A model generated the notes under the pieces. The model searched no databases. It had not been told where the DNA came from and saw nothing but the letters and a program-made list of their open reading frames with translations. From Acidovorax sp. NO-1 (GTDB taxonomy: Bacteria > Pseudomonadota > Gammaproteobacteria > Burkholderiales > Burkholderiaceae_C), in assembly GCF_000238595.1 (NCBI RefSeq), contig NZ_AGTS01000145.1, positions 81,758 to 145,757 of the forward strand: 64,000 nucleotides of DNA. Direction: 5' to 3'. The position numbers and the translations under genes were made by a program. This document shows positions 52,565 to 61,127 of this stretch, piece after piece; the stretch's first letter is position 1; every line of letters starts with the position of its first letter.

Positions 52565-53367
52565 GACATCACCCCCTTGAACAAGGTGTTGAAATTGTGA
52601 CTGGTAGCCTCGGCCACAGCCTCCAGTGAAAGGCCCTTGGTCTGCGCCACTTGCCGGGCTACATGGGGCACATAGGAAGGGTTGTTTGTCTTGCCACGAT
52701 ATGGCACAGGCGCCAGATAGGGGCTGTCGGTTTCGATCAGTGTGCGATCGAGCGGCACAAAGGCCACCACGTCGCGCAGCTCCTGCGCGCTTTTGAAGGT
52801 GACGATGCCCGAAAACGAAATGTAGTACCCCAGATCCAGCGCCGCGCGCGCGACTTGCATGGATTCCGTAAAGCAGTGAAAGACGCCACCCGCCCGGTTA
52901 CCGGGGCCGTCCTCACCCTCCTCGCGCAGGATGGCGAGCGTATCGTCCGATGCACTGCGGGTGTGGATGACCAAAGGTTTTTCGCATATTCGCGCTGCAC
53001 GGATGTGGTTGCGGAAACGTTCCCGCTGCCACTCCAGATCGGCAATGCTCCGCCCGCCTTTGCGGTCTTCCATGCCGTAGTAATCGAGGCCCGTTTCGCC
53101 AATGGCCACCACGCGCGGCAGGGCAGCACGGTCCAGCAGGTCCTGCACCGAGGGTTCGGCGATGCCTTCGTTGTCGGGGTGCACACCCACCGTGCTCCAG
53201 AAATTGTCGTGCGCCATTGCCAGCGCATGCACGCCCTCGAACTCTTCCAGCGTGGTGCAGATGCACAGGGCACGGTCGACGAGCGCTTCGGCCATGGCCC
53301 GGCGGATGGCGGGCAACTGGCTCACCAGCTCCGGAAAATTCAGATGGCAGTGCGAATCAGTGAACAT
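52561..53367 (-). CDS. tatD: TatD-family metal-dependent hydrolase (YcfH-like DNase)
   Basis: A 268-aa TIM-barrel hydrolase. Metal ligands are visible: H6 and H8 in DSHCHLN, Glu in [11 protein letters not shown], His in LVIHTRSA and FHCFTES, and Asp in [11 protein letters not shown]. The position after holB-pilZ matches the YcfH branch in many Proteobacteria. TatD proteins have 3'-5' exonuclease or DNase activity and need Mg. A strong terminator (53478-53501) separates it from pilZ, so it probably has its own promoter in the 53380-53470 interval. Confidence 0.93.
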   Translation of the reverse strand: MFTDSHCHLNFPELVSQLPAIRRAMAEALVDRALCICTTLEEFEGVHALAMAHDNFWSTVGVHPDNEGIAEPSVQDLLDRAALPRVVAIGETGLDYYGMEDRKGGRSIADLEWQRERFRNHIRAARICEKPLVIHTRSASDDTLAILREEGEDGPGNRAGGVFHCFTESMQVARAALDLGYYISFSGIVTFKSAQELRDVVAFVPLDRTLIETDSPYLAPVPYRGKTNNPSYVPHVARQVAQTKGLSLEAVAEATSHNFNTLFKGVMS

Positions 53368-53477
53368 GCAGTTTCAAGTTAATCGATTGTGAGTGCTGCG
53401 GCGTATCGTCAGTTCCGGCGCAAGGCCCGGGTGAAGATACGCCATTCGCCCGATCGTCCGGGCCACCCATGAAAAAT

Positions 53478-53501
53478 GCCGACCCGCCTGCGCGGGTCGG
53501 C
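53478..53501 (-). terminator. Terminator after the pilZ gene
   Basis: GCCGACCCGC and GCGGGTCGGC form a perfect 10-bp stem with a CTGC loop. On the minus strand it is followed by ATTTTTCATGG. It ends the mltG-tmk-holB-pilZ transcript 19 nt after the pilZ stop. Confidence 0.88.
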
Positions 53502-53519
53502 ACCGATGCGGAGCCGGGC

Positions 53520-53879
53520 TCAGATGGTCTGGGTTGGCCGGTCAGACCCGAGCGATGTCCCGAGCAGCTCCTCAATCTTGGCCTTGAGCTGGCGCGACTT
53601 TTCGTCCTTGGGAAACTGGATGCCCACACCCTGCGTGCGATTGCCCGCAGCGCGCGCCGGAGTCACCCAGGCCACACGGCCGGCGACCGGATAGCGTTGC
53701 GTGTCGTCCGGCAGAGTCAGCAATACATAAACATCATCGCCCAGCTTGTAGTCCCGCTGGGTAGGCACAAAAATGCCCCCTTCAGAGAAAAAGGGAATGT
53801 AGGCTGCGTACAAGGCCCCCTTTTCCTTGATGGCCAGCTGCATGACGCTGGGGCGGGGGGCGGTGGATGGACTGCTCAT
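53520..53879 (-). CDS. pilZ: PilZ domain protein (type IV pilus / c-di-GMP associated)
   Basis: A 119-aa single PilZ domain. Features: VMQLAIKEKGALYAAYIPFF, SEGGIFVPTQRDYKLGDDVY, RYPVAGRVAWVTP and NRTQGVGIQFPKDE. The RxxxR motif needed for c-di-GMP binding is not evident at the start, which agrees with the canonical PilZ pilus protein that does not bind c-di-GMP and acts with PilB and FimX. The location next to holB is the standard one. The start is ATG 53879; longer in-frame sequence overlaps holB. Confidence 0.9.
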   Translation of the reverse strand: MSSPSTAPRPSVMQLAIKEKGALYAAYIPFFSEGGIFVPTQRDYKLGDDVYVLLTLPDDTQRYPVAGRVAWVTPARAAGNRTQGVGIQFPKDEKSRQLKAKIEELLGTSLGSDRPTQTI

Positions 53880-53895
53880 GAATAAATGGTACGGC

Positions 53896-54906
53896 TCAGT
53901 GCCTTGAGTGTAGGGTGTTTCGCGCCTGGGCGACAAGGGCTTCCAGCATGAGACCCGCATTGAAAGGATGGTCTGCGGTACGTGCTTCCCTGGCCAACGC
54001 GCGCGACCAGCGTGTCAAGGCACCCAACGACGGCAGAACCTTGGGCAGATCTGCAGCCGCGAAGTAGCGCGGCGCTGCGCCCACGCTGGCAGCCAGAAGG
54101 TCATGGCAAAGTTTCTGCAGCGCATCGATCACCTGCGCGGGCGACCAGTCTCCCAGCGCCGTCACGTCACCCCTGGCTACCGCCTGCGGCAGGGACGACC
54201 AGGCTTGCGGGCTGCGACCTGAGCGCGCCAGGGCCAGTGCATCTTCAGGCCGCCCGCCTGCGGCACGCAGGAAGGCCGCCGCAGGCTCCGCTTCAATGCC
54301 CTGCCCTTGCAGCCACTGCAGCATCTGGTCGGTGGCGGGCCAGACCATGGTATGGCCCAGACAGCGGCTGCGGATGGTGGGCAGCAGCTGGTGCGCCGCC
54401 TCGCTCGCCAGCACAAAGCGCACGTCGCCCGGCGGCTCTTCCAGGGTCTTGAGCAGCGCGTTCGCCGTGACATGGTTCATCTGCTCGGCCGGGTACACCA
54501 GCACTGCCTTGCCCTTGCCACGCGCTGAGGTGCGCTGCGAGAACTCCACCGCATCGCGCATCGCCTCCACCCGGATCTCGCGGCTGGGCTTGCGCTTCTT
54601 GTCGTCGATGTCCGCCTGGGCTTTTTCTGACAGGGGCCAGCCCAGGGCCATCATCTGCACCTCCGGCATCAGTACACACAGGTCGGCGTGGGTGCGCACA
54701 TCAATGGCGTGACAACTTGTGCACTTGCCGCACGCGCCCTGCGCTGTGGGTGCATCGCACAACCAGGCGCGCACCAGCTCCAGCCCCAGGGCGTACTGCC
54801 CCAGGCCCGACGGGCCCTGCAGCAGCCAGGCATGGCCCCGCTGGGCGAGCAGGCTGGTGCGCTGCGCGGCAATCCAGGGGGCCAATGCAACGGCCGGCTC
54901 GCTCAT
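53896..54906 (-). CDS. holB: DNA polymerase III subunit delta prime
   Basis: A 336-aa clamp-loader subunit. The AAA+ fold starts [20 protein letters not shown], with a degenerate P-loop [10 protein letters not shown] (no GKT/S), as expected for delta prime, which does not hydrolyse ATP. The zinc module CGKCTSCH is present, then the sensor region [20 protein letters not shown] and SRCLGH. ATG 54906 overlaps the tmk stop by 4 nt; pilZ begins 16 nt after its stop. Confidence 0.94.
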   Translation of the reverse strand: MSEPAVALAPWIAAQRTSLLAQRGHAWLLQGPSGLGQYALGLELVRAWLCDAPTAQGACGKCTSCHAIDVRTHADLCVLMPEVQMMALGWPLSEKAQADIDDKKRKPSREIRVEAMRDAVEFSQRTSARGKGKAVLVYPAEQMNHVTANALLKTLEEPPGDVRFVLASEAAHQLLPTIRSRCLGHTMVWPATDQMLQWLQGQGIEAEPAAAFLRAAGGRPEDALALARSGRSPQAWSSLPQAVARGDVTALGDWSPAQVIDALQKLCHDLLAASVGAAPRYFAAADLPKVLPSLGALTRWSRALAREARTADHPFNAGLMLEALVAQARNTLHSRH

Positions 54907-55580
54907 CGCGGGCCTCCTTGTGCAGCCACCATGATCGCCAGCCAGCCTTTGCGTACGAACACGCTGGTGAGCTGCTGCCACACGCGGTGGCGGTCTTGTG
55001 CAGCATCAAGCCGCGCAAACCGCTGCGGCGCAGCAGCGGCCCGGTCGGCATAGCCTTGGGCCACGCGGCGAAAGAACTCCACCGGCTGGGCTTCGAAACG
55101 GTCAGGCACGCGCGCGCCGGCCAGGCGCCCGGCCGCCACCTCGGGGGCCAGGTCAAACCACACCGTCAAATCCGGTTCACGCATCATATTGGCCTCTGGC
55201 GCAAGCCCAGTCTGCGCAAGACGCTCCAGTATTGATAGCACTTCAAGATCAAAACCACGCCCCGCACCCTGGTAGGCAAACGTGGCATCGGTGAAGCGGT
55301 CGCACAGCACGACATCGCCCCGCGCCAGAGCGGGCTCGATCACGTTGCGCAGGTGGTCACGTCGGGCGGCGAAGATCAGCAAGGACTCGGTGAGCGCATC
55401 CATCGGGTCGTTGAGGACCATCTCGCGCAGCTTTTCCGCCAGCGGCGTACCGCCCGGCTCACGGCTGACGGTGACAGATCGACCCTGCGTCCGAAAAGCT
55501 GCAGCCAGCCCCTCGATGTGCGAGGACTTGCCTGCGCCGTCGATACCTTCAAAGGTGATGAACAAACCGGGTCGTGACAT
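54903..55580 (-). CDS. tmk: Thymidylate kinase
   Basis: A 225-aa dTMP kinase. P-loop [19 protein letters not shown], substrate motif [33 protein letters not shown], and the lid region [16 protein letters not shown] are visible. The start ATG 55580 follows AGGACATCC; the open frame continues upstream into mltG and is not used. Between mltG (17-nt gap) and holB (4-nt overlap). Confidence 0.96.
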   Translation of the reverse strand: MSRPGLFITFEGIDGAGKSSHIEGLAAAFRTQGRSVTVSREPGGTPLAEKLREMVLNDPMDALTESLLIFAARRDHLRNVIEPALARGDVVLCDRFTDATFAYQGAGRGFDLEVLSILERLAQTGLAPEANMMREPDLTVWFDLAPEVAAGRLAGARVPDRFEAQPVEFFRRVAQGYADRAAAAPQRFARLDAAQDRHRVWQQLTSVFVRKGWLAIMVAAQGGPR

Positions 55581-55597
55581 GGATGTCCTGCTTGAAT

Positions 55598-56620
55598 CTA
55601 CTGCTGCCCGCGCTGGTAGCGGTTCACCGCACGGTTGTGCTCGTCCAGTGACTCGCTGAAATGGCTGGTGCCGTCGCCCCTGGCCACAAAATAGAGAGCG
55701 CGGGTGGCTTGCGGCTGCACCGCAGCCAGCAGCGAAGCCTTGCCAGGCATGGATATCGGGGTGGGGGGCAGGCCAGCACGGGTGTAGGTGTTCCACGGCG
55801 TGTCGGTCTGCAGGTCGCGGCGGCGCAGGTTGCCGTCAAACTTCTCGCCCAGGCCGTAGATCACCGTGGGGTCGGTCTGCAGCAGCATGCCAATGCGCAG
55901 GCGGTTGGCAAACACGCCCGCGATCTGGCCCCGGTCGCTGGCCTTGCCCGTTTCCTTTTCGACGATGCTGGCCAGAATCAGCGCGTCGTCGGCCGACTTC
56001 AGGGGGGAGTCCGCAGCGCGCTGTGCCCAGGCGGCTTCGAGACGCCGGTCCATGGCATGCATGGCACGGCGCAACAGGGCGATGTCGCTGGAACCCTTCG
56101 CGAAGGTGTAGGTATCGGGAAAAAACCGCCCTTCCGGGTGCACACCGGGGCGGCCGAGCTGCGCCATCAGGGCTTCATCGCTCAGGTTGGCCAGTTCGCG
56201 CTTGAGCTGATCTTCGCGGGCCAGCGCCTGGCGCACCTGGCGCCAGTTCCAGCCCTCTACCAGCGTGATGGCGCGCAGGCTCTCTTCGCCGCGCACCAGC
56301 TTTTGCAGCAGGCTGCGGGGGGTGGTGCCGGGGGGGATTTCGTAGTTGCCGGCCTTGATGGCGCGGTCCTGGCCCGAGAAGCGGAACCACGCATAAAGCA
56401 TGCGCGCATCCACCCGCGCGCCGGACGCCACCACGTCGCGCGCAACACCGCGCGGCGTCGTGCCGGGCTCAATGGCGAGCTCCAGCGGCTCGCCCGCTGC
56501 AACGATGGGCTGGTGCAGCCACCAGAAGGCAGCGCCGCCGGAGCCGATGACCAACAATGCGATCAGAACCAGAAAACGTCTCACAACCCTGCTGCCTGTA
56601 TGAATGGGACCGGGCATCAT
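55598..56620 (-). CDS. mltG: MltG: endolytic murein transglycosylase
   Basis: A 340-aa inner-membrane lytic transglycosylase thought to terminate glycan-strand synthesis. TM helix at about 15-36 ([20 protein letters not shown]), LysM-like region at about 45-110, then the YceG catalytic domain with E221 in [20 protein letters not shown] and the motif [12 protein letters not shown]. The start may be ATG 56620 or 56617; a GTG at 56584 would give a more typical short tail ([11 protein letters not shown]). Divergent from ygfZ with 9 bp between start codons if the first ATG is used. Confidence 0.94.
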   Translation of the reverse strand: MMPGPIHTGSRVVRRFLVLIALLVIGSGGAAFWWLHQPIVAAGEPLELAIEPGTTPRGVARDVVASGARVDARMLYAWFRFSGQDRAIKAGNYEIPPGTTPRSLLQKLVRGEESLRAITLVEGWNWRQVRQALAREDQLKRELANLSDEALMAQLGRPGVHPEGRFFPDTYTFAKGSSDIALLRRAMHAMDRRLEAAWAQRAADSPLKSADDALILASIVEKETGKASDRGQIAGVFANRLRIGMLLQTDPTVIYGLGEKFDGNLRRRDLQTDTPWNTYTRAGLPPTPISMPGKASLLAAVQPQATRALYFVARGDGTSHFSESLDEHNRAVNRYQRGQQ

Positions 56621-56629
56621 AATTCAGCG

Positions 56630-57547
56630 ATGACCTACTCCCTGAACGGCATTGCCCCCCTCTCCCACCTGGGCGTCATTCGCGTGGAAGGCGAAGACGC
56701 TGCCAAATTTCTGCACGGCCAGCTCACGCAGGATTTCGCCCTGCTGGGCATGGACGAGGCCCGCCTGGCGGCCTTTCTGTCGGCCAAAGGCCGCATGCAG
56801 GCCAGCTTCATCGGCTTCAAGCGCAGCGCCACCGAGGTACTGCTGGTCTGCAGCCGCGACCTTCTGCCCGCTGTGCTCAAACGGCTGTCCATGTTTGTGC
56901 TGCGTGCCAAGGCCAGGCTAACCGATGCCACGGCGGACTATTCGCTGTACGGCGTTGCCGGAGATGCCATCAACGCCGTGGCGGGCGGCGCACACGCTGC
57001 CTGGCACAAGGCCGATGCAGGCCCTGCGAGTGTGGTGCACCTGTACCCCGCAGATGGCCAACCGCGCGCGCTCTGGGTGGCACCCACGTCCGAACCAGCG
57101 CCCGCGGGCCCAGCGCTGGATGCATCGTTGTGGCTCTGGAGCGAAGTGCGAAGCGGCGTGGCCACCCTGACGACGCCGGTGGTCGAAGCATTTGTCCCGC
57201 AGATGCTCAACTACGAATCGGTGGGCGGTGTGAATTTCAAGAAGGGCTGCTACCCCGGCCAGGAGGTGGTGGCGCGCAGCCAGTTCCGGGGCACGCTCAA
57301 GCGCCGCGCCTACGTGGCCCACGCTGCGGCGGCCGTGGAGGTGGGGGCCGAGGTGTTCAGCACCTCAGACCCTGACCAGCCCTGCGGCACCGTGGTGCAG
57401 GCGGCACCTGCACCGGACGGCGGCTTTGATGCCATTGTCTCGCTCCAGATCGCTGCGGCCCAGGAGCAGAGCCTGCAAGTGGGCGCCCCCGCCGGTGTCC
57501 CCCTTGCCCTGCTACCCCTGCCCTATCCGTTGCTGGAAGATATTTAA
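56630..57547 (+). CDS. ygfZ: YgfZ: folate-binding protein in Fe-S cluster assembly/repair
   Basis: A 305-aa protein of the GcvT-like fold. The diagnostic motif KGCYPGQEVVARSQFRGTLK is present with the redox-sensitive cysteine. The N-terminal half reads LSHLGVIRVEGEDAAKFLHG and QLTQDFALLGMDEARLAAFL. The start is taken as ATG 56630; no ribosome site precedes it, and an open frame continues upstream through mltG antisense without support. It is convergent with the thioesterase-GNAT gene, with repeat R6 in between. Confidence 0.93.
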   Translation: MTYSLNGIAPLSHLGVIRVEGEDAAKFLHGQLTQDFALLGMDEARLAAFLSAKGRMQASFIGFKRSATEVLLVCSRDLLPAVLKRLSMFVLRAKARLTDATADYSLYGVAGDAINAVAGGAHAAWHKADAGPASVVHLYPADGQPRALWVAPTSEPAPAGPALDASLWLWSEVRSGVATLTTPVVEAFVPQMLNYESVGGVNFKKGCYPGQEVVARSQFRGTLKRRAYVAHAAAAVEVGAEVFSTSDPDQPCGTVVQAAPAPDGGFDAIVSLQIAAAQEQSLQVGAPAGVPLALLPLPYPLLEDI

Positions 57548-57601
57548 GCCAAAATGGTCTTCAGCGCTTACTGGTAAAGCGCTAGCAGCTATGTTTTCAG
57601 G
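57548..57601 (+). repeat. Dispersed palindromic repeat, copy R6
   Basis: Forward copy: GCCAAAATGGTCTTCAGCGC, core GCGCTTACTGGTAAAGCGC, then TAGCAGCTATGTTTTC. It fills the 61-bp gap between the convergent ygfZ and thioesterase-GNAT genes, where its hairpin could act as a two-way terminator. Confidence 0.88.
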
Positions 57602-57608
57602 AGCAATA

Positions 57609-58466
57609 CTACAGCTGTCGCGACATCGCGATGTGCGCAATACCAGCCTCTTCCCACGGGTCGCCCGCTGCGGCAAACCCGGCGCGGCGGTAGAAGCCCT
57701 CGGCGCTGCGCTGGGCGTGCAGCTGCACCTCGGTATCGCCCCGGGCACGCGCGGCGGCGACCAGGGCCTCCAGCAGTTCCCGCCCCCACTGGGCACCGCG
57801 CACTGAACGGTCTACAGCCATCCGTCCGATGCGCGCCACACCGGGCGCCTGCTGCAGCAGACGCCCTGTGGCCACGGGCATGCCCAGGCGGTTGTAGACG
57901 ACCGCGTGTCTGGCGGTCGCATCCAGCGCATCGGCCTCGATGTCGGGCGCAATGCCCTGTTCACGCACGAACACCTCTGTGCGCAACCGGCTCGCATCCC
58001 GGCCCAGGGCGTTCCAGTCGCCCGTCTTGACTTCAGCCATCTCGGCGCCCGCTTCGAAGCTCTCAAAAATGGCCCGCAGCGCGGGGGGCACGGGGCGCGA
58101 GGTTTGCGTGGCCGGGTCGGCAAAAACGTAAATCAGCTCGCCGGACACCAGCAACTGATCGCCCGCGAAGATACCCGCCTGGAACAGGCTGGACGAAGTG
58201 CCCACCCGGGCGCAGCGCAGCCCTACGTCCAGGGTATCGTCCAGCCGCGCCGAGGCGTGGTATTCCACGGTGGCTTTCTTGACGTACATCTCGCCGCCCA
58301 GGGTCTGCATCCCCGCTTCGTAGGGCAATGCCAGCGCACGCCAGTAATCGCTCATGGCCGTGTCGATGTACATGAGGTAGTGGGCATTGAAGACGATCTT
58401 TTGCATGTCCACTTCGGCCCAGCGCACGCGCAGGCGGTGGAAACAGCGGAAATCAGTGCGTTGCAT
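57609..58466 (-). CDS. Fusion of a YbgC-type acyl-CoA thioesterase and a GNAT acetyltransferase
   Basis: A 285-aa protein with two enzymes. Residues about 5-130 are a hot-dog 4HBT thioesterase: RVRWAEVDMQKIVFNAHYLM, including the catalytic Asp before the FNAHY helix, and YVKKATVEYHASARLDDTLD. Residues about 145-285 are a GNAT domain: VFVREQGIAPDIEADALDAT, then RIGRMAVDRSVRGAQWGREL as the acetyl-CoA site, and LHAQRSAEGFYRRAGFAAAG. Substrates are unknown; both use acyl-CoA. The start is ATG 58466; GTG 58481 would overlap the upstream hydrolase stop (GTGA). Confidence 0.9.
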   Translation of the reverse strand: MQRTDFRCFHRLRVRWAEVDMQKIVFNAHYLMYIDTAMSDYWRALALPYEAGMQTLGGEMYVKKATVEYHASARLDDTLDVGLRCARVGTSSSLFQAGIFAGDQLLVSGELIYVFADPATQTSRPVPPALRAIFESFEAGAEMAEVKTGDWNALGRDASRLRTEVFVREQGIAPDIEADALDATARHAVVYNRLGMPVATGRLLQQAPGVARIGRMAVDRSVRGAQWGRELLEALVAAARARGDTEVQLHAQRSAEGFYRRAGFAAAGDPWEEAGIAHIAMSRQL

Positions 58467-58477
58467 GGTTTTCTTTC

Positions 58478-59440
58478 TCACTCCATTTGAAATGCCTGGC
58501 GCAGCGCACGGGCGGCGTCTGCGTGGGCCTTGCGCGCTTCGGGAATGGCGCGCCCCATCTTGATGAACTCGTGGGTGACACCGCGGTAAATATCGAGATC
58601 AACGGGCACACCCGCCAGCCGCAGCTTGTCGGCGTAATCGATGCCCTCATCCACCAGGGGGTCGCATTCGGCCAGGCCGATCCAGGCCGGCGCAACGCCC
58701 TCCACGTCCGGCGCCAGTAGAGGCGCAAAACGCCAGTCTTCGCGTTCCTCTCGCGTGGTCACATAGTTCCCGAAGAACCAGCTGATGGCGGGCTCCTCTA
58801 GCACCAGTCCCCGCGCGAAGGTCGCGTGGGAAGGCGTGTCCTGGTGCGCTGCGCACCCGGGGTAAATCAGCAGCTGCAGTGCCAGGGGCAGGTTCGCATC
58901 GCGTGCCAGGATGGCATTGACCGCCGCCAGCGTGCCGCCCGCGCTGTCGCCCCCTACGGCAAGGCACTGCGGGTCTGCACCCAGGCTTGCGGCGTTGGCG
59001 GCAAGCCATAGCAGCGCATCCCACGCATCGTTGCTGGCCGTGGGAAAGCGGTGCTCCGGCGCCAGCCGGTAGTCCAGCGACACCACCATGCAGTGGCCCA
59101 ATCGCGCCAGTTCACGGCACAGGATGTCATGTGTGGCAATGCTGCCAATGGTGAATCCCCCGCCGTGGGTGTAGAGCAGTAACGGCAGCCCCGTGTCGGT
59201 GGTGGGGGCATACAACCTCGCAGGCAGCGCGTGGCCGTCGCGGGCAGGAATGTGGAAGTCTTGCACGCGCGCCAGAGGCGCCTTGGGCACTTCGAGCACG
59301 TCGGCGCCCGCCTGGTAAGCGATACGCGCATCGTGCGGGCTGCGGGTGTGCAGCGGGGGATGCCCCGCACGCGCCATGCGTTCGAGCACGCTGCGCATCT
59401 GGGGGGTGAGACGGGTGTGGTGGATGTGCAGGTCGGTCAA
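58478..59440 (-). CDS. Alpha/beta hydrolase, hormone-sensitive-lipase-like esterase
   Basis: A 320-aa esterase. The oxyanion motif HGGGFTIGSI is present, the nucleophile serine is in GGDSAGGTLAAVNAIL, the acid residue is in LAECDPLVDEGIDYADKLR, and the catalytic His is in YRGVTHEFIKMGRA. The N-terminal cap carries PQMRSVLERMARAGHPPLHT. Likely hydrolyses short-chain carboxylic esters. It sits immediately upstream of the thioesterase-GNAT gene, so probably one operon dealing with acyl groups; that link is inference. Confidence 0.92.
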   Translation of the reverse strand: MTDLHIHHTRLTPQMRSVLERMARAGHPPLHTRSPHDARIAYQAGADVLEVPKAPLARVQDFHIPARDGHALPARLYAPTTDTGLPLLLYTHGGGFTIGSIATHDILCRELARLGHCMVVSLDYRLAPEHRFPTASNDAWDALLWLAANAASLGADPQCLAVGGDSAGGTLAAVNAILARDANLPLALQLLIYPGCAAHQDTPSHATFARGLVLEEPAISWFFGNYVTTREEREDWRFAPLLAPDVEGVAPAWIGLAECDPLVDEGIDYADKLRLAGVPVDLDIYRGVTHEFIKMGRAIPEARKAHADAARALRQAFQME

Positions 59441-59502
59441 GGGTCAAAGTCTCGGCAATTGAAAGGCTTTGGCCCGCAGGGCGCGGGCCGGCACGCACAG
59501 CG

Positions 59503-59661
59503 CTACGTGAAAGAAAGGGGCTCGGTCGCCTTGCCCCGCAGGAGCGGCGAGAAGGTCTCCACAAGGCCTGCGGCCGTCGCATCTTTCAGGCAATGCGCCT
59601 GCGCCTTTGTCGCAAATGCGACGACTAACAGGGCCGCCGTCAGGGTTTGCTTCGTTTTCAC
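59503..59661 (-). CDS. Tiny exported peptide, 52 aa, unknown function
   Basis: The start is GTG at 59661, 6 nt after GGAG in CAGGAGACACGG; a longer frame from 59748 has no comparable site. The peptide is a signal sequence (TKQTLTAALLVVAFATKAQA) followed by a mature part of about 29 residues: HCLKDATAAGLVETFSPLLR and GKATEPLSFT, with a single cysteine. TTATAA lies just before the ribosome site and could be part of a promoter. No family is recognised. Confidence 0.5.
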   Translation of the reverse strand: MKTKQTLTAALLVVAFATKAQAHCLKDATAAGLVETFSPLLRGKATEPLSFT

Positions 59662-59763
59662 CCGTGTCTCCTGCTTATAAAGTGGGCTGTCGACATGTTC
59701 TCTTCTGTACGCCCGCGGGCTATCGTAAACGCTGGCACTTTCATTCACACATCCTGTTGCACC

Positions 59764-60900
59764 ATGGCTTTCATCTACTACGTCACCCAGATCCAGTTTG
59801 AATTCGGCGCGGTCAAGCTGCTCAAGCAGGAATGCGAACGCGTAGGCATCACGCGCCCGCTGGTGGTGACGGACCCTGGCGTGAAAGCCGCTGGCGTGTT
59901 ACAGAAGGCGCTGGATGCACTGCCCGGCCTGACCGTAGCGGTGTTCGACCAGACGCCGTCCAACCCCACCGAAGCTGCCGTGCGCGCAGCAGTAGAGATG
60001 TACAAAACCCAGGGCTGCGACGGACTGATCGCCGTGGGCGGCGGCTCGGCCATCGACTGCGCAAAGGGCATTGCCATTGCCGCAACGCACGAGGGCCCGC
60101 TCACCCACTACGCCACCATTGAAGGCGGCTCGCCGCGCATCACCGAGCGCGCCGCACCGCTGATCGCCGTGCCCACCACCAGCGGCACGGGCAGCGAGGT
60201 GGCACGCGGCGCCATCATCATCGTGGATGACCACCGCAAGCTCGGCTTTCATTCGTGGAACCTGGTGCCCAAGACGGCCATCTGCGACCCGGAACTCACG
60301 CTGGGCCTGCCGCCCATGCTGACGGCAGCCACCGGCATGGATGCAATTGCGCACTGCATGGAAACCTTCATGTCGGCCGCGTTCAACCCGCCAGCCGACG
60401 GCATTGCACTGGACGGCCTCACGCGCGGCTGGGCCCACATCGCACAAGCCACCCAAAATGGCAGCGACCGCGACGCACGCCTGCACATGATGAGCGCCAG
60501 CATGCAGGGCGCGATGGCCTTCCAGAAGGGCCTGGGCGCGGTGCATTCGCTGAGCCACAGCCTGGGCGGCGTGAACCCGCGCCTGCACCATGGCACTCTC
60601 AACGCGATGTTCCTGCCCGCTGTCATCCGCTTCAATGCAGCGGCCGAATCCGTACAAAAAGAAAAGCGCCTGGAGCGCATGGCGCACGCCATGGGGCTGG
60701 GCAGTGCGGGCGACATCCCCGAAGCCATCCGGGACATGAATGCGCGCCTGGGCCTGCCCACCGGTCTGGCCGCCATGGGCGTGACTGAAGCGATGTTCGA
60801 CGACATCATCAGGGGCGCCATGGCCGATCATTGCCACAAGACCAATCCCCGCGTCGCCACGCCGCAGGAATACCGGGACATCCTCAGCCAGTCGCTGTAG
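59764..60900 (+). CDS. Iron-containing alcohol dehydrogenase
   Basis: A 378-aa group III (Fe-ADH) enzyme. NAD-binding GGGSAIDCAKGIAI and VPTTSGTGSEVARGAIIIVD are present, as are the metal site Asp/His residues in MDAIAHCMETFMSAAFNPPA and LGAVHSLSHSLGGVNPRLHH. The start is ATG 59764 (MAFIYYVTQIQFEFGAVKL); upstream in-frame sequence is not protein-like. The substrate cannot be set from motifs; relatives act on 1,3-propanediol, 4-hydroxybutyrate or other short alcohols. It stands alone. Confidence 0.9.
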   Translation: MAFIYYVTQIQFEFGAVKLLKQECERVGITRPLVVTDPGVKAAGVLQKALDALPGLTVAVFDQTPSNPTEAAVRAAVEMYKTQGCDGLIAVGGGSAIDCAKGIAIAATHEGPLTHYATIEGGSPRITERAAPLIAVPTTSGTGSEVARGAIIIVDDHRKLGFHSWNLVPKTAICDPELTLGLPPMLTAATGMDAIAHCMETFMSAAFNPPADGIALDGLTRGWAHIAQATQNGSDRDARLHMMSASMQGAMAFQKGLGAVHSLSHSLGGVNPRLHHGTLNAMFLPAVIRFNAAAESVQKEKRLERMAHAMGLGSAGDIPEAIRDMNARLGLPTGLAAMGVTEAMFDDIIRGAMADHCHKTNPRVATPQEYRDILSQSL

Positions 60901-60913
60901 TACCCCCACTCGT

Positions 60914-60952
60914 AGCCGCCGCCAACGACCCTGCGTGTGGTTGGCGGCGGCT
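60914..60952 (+). terminator. Stem-loop after the Fe-ADH gene
   Basis: AGCCGCCGCCAAC and GTTGGCGGCGGCT pair over 13 bp with a 13-nt loop, 13 nt after the stop. There is no T-run, so it may terminate weakly or need Rho. The rest of the interval to 61127 contains only a short AT island (TAATTAATTAATTAAAC near 61070-61090), probably part of the next promoter. Confidence 0.55.
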
Positions 60953-61127
60953 GCGCGCAAACCTGGCGCGCATTCCATTGCCGCCCATACCGTCGGTGGC
61001 CGACCGGGCCGCAAAAAACCCCCACCCGGCTCAAGGCCGTGGCGCGCAACGCGCTAGACTCCGCCACACAATAATTAATTAATTAAACAAATTCTTACCC
61101 TGGGGTGGGGGGGAAGGGCGGCCGTTC

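Noticed and set aside
55661..56629. Long N-terminal extension of YgfZ
   Set aside because: Antisense to mltG; the family starts near MTYSLNGIAPLSHLG at 56630.
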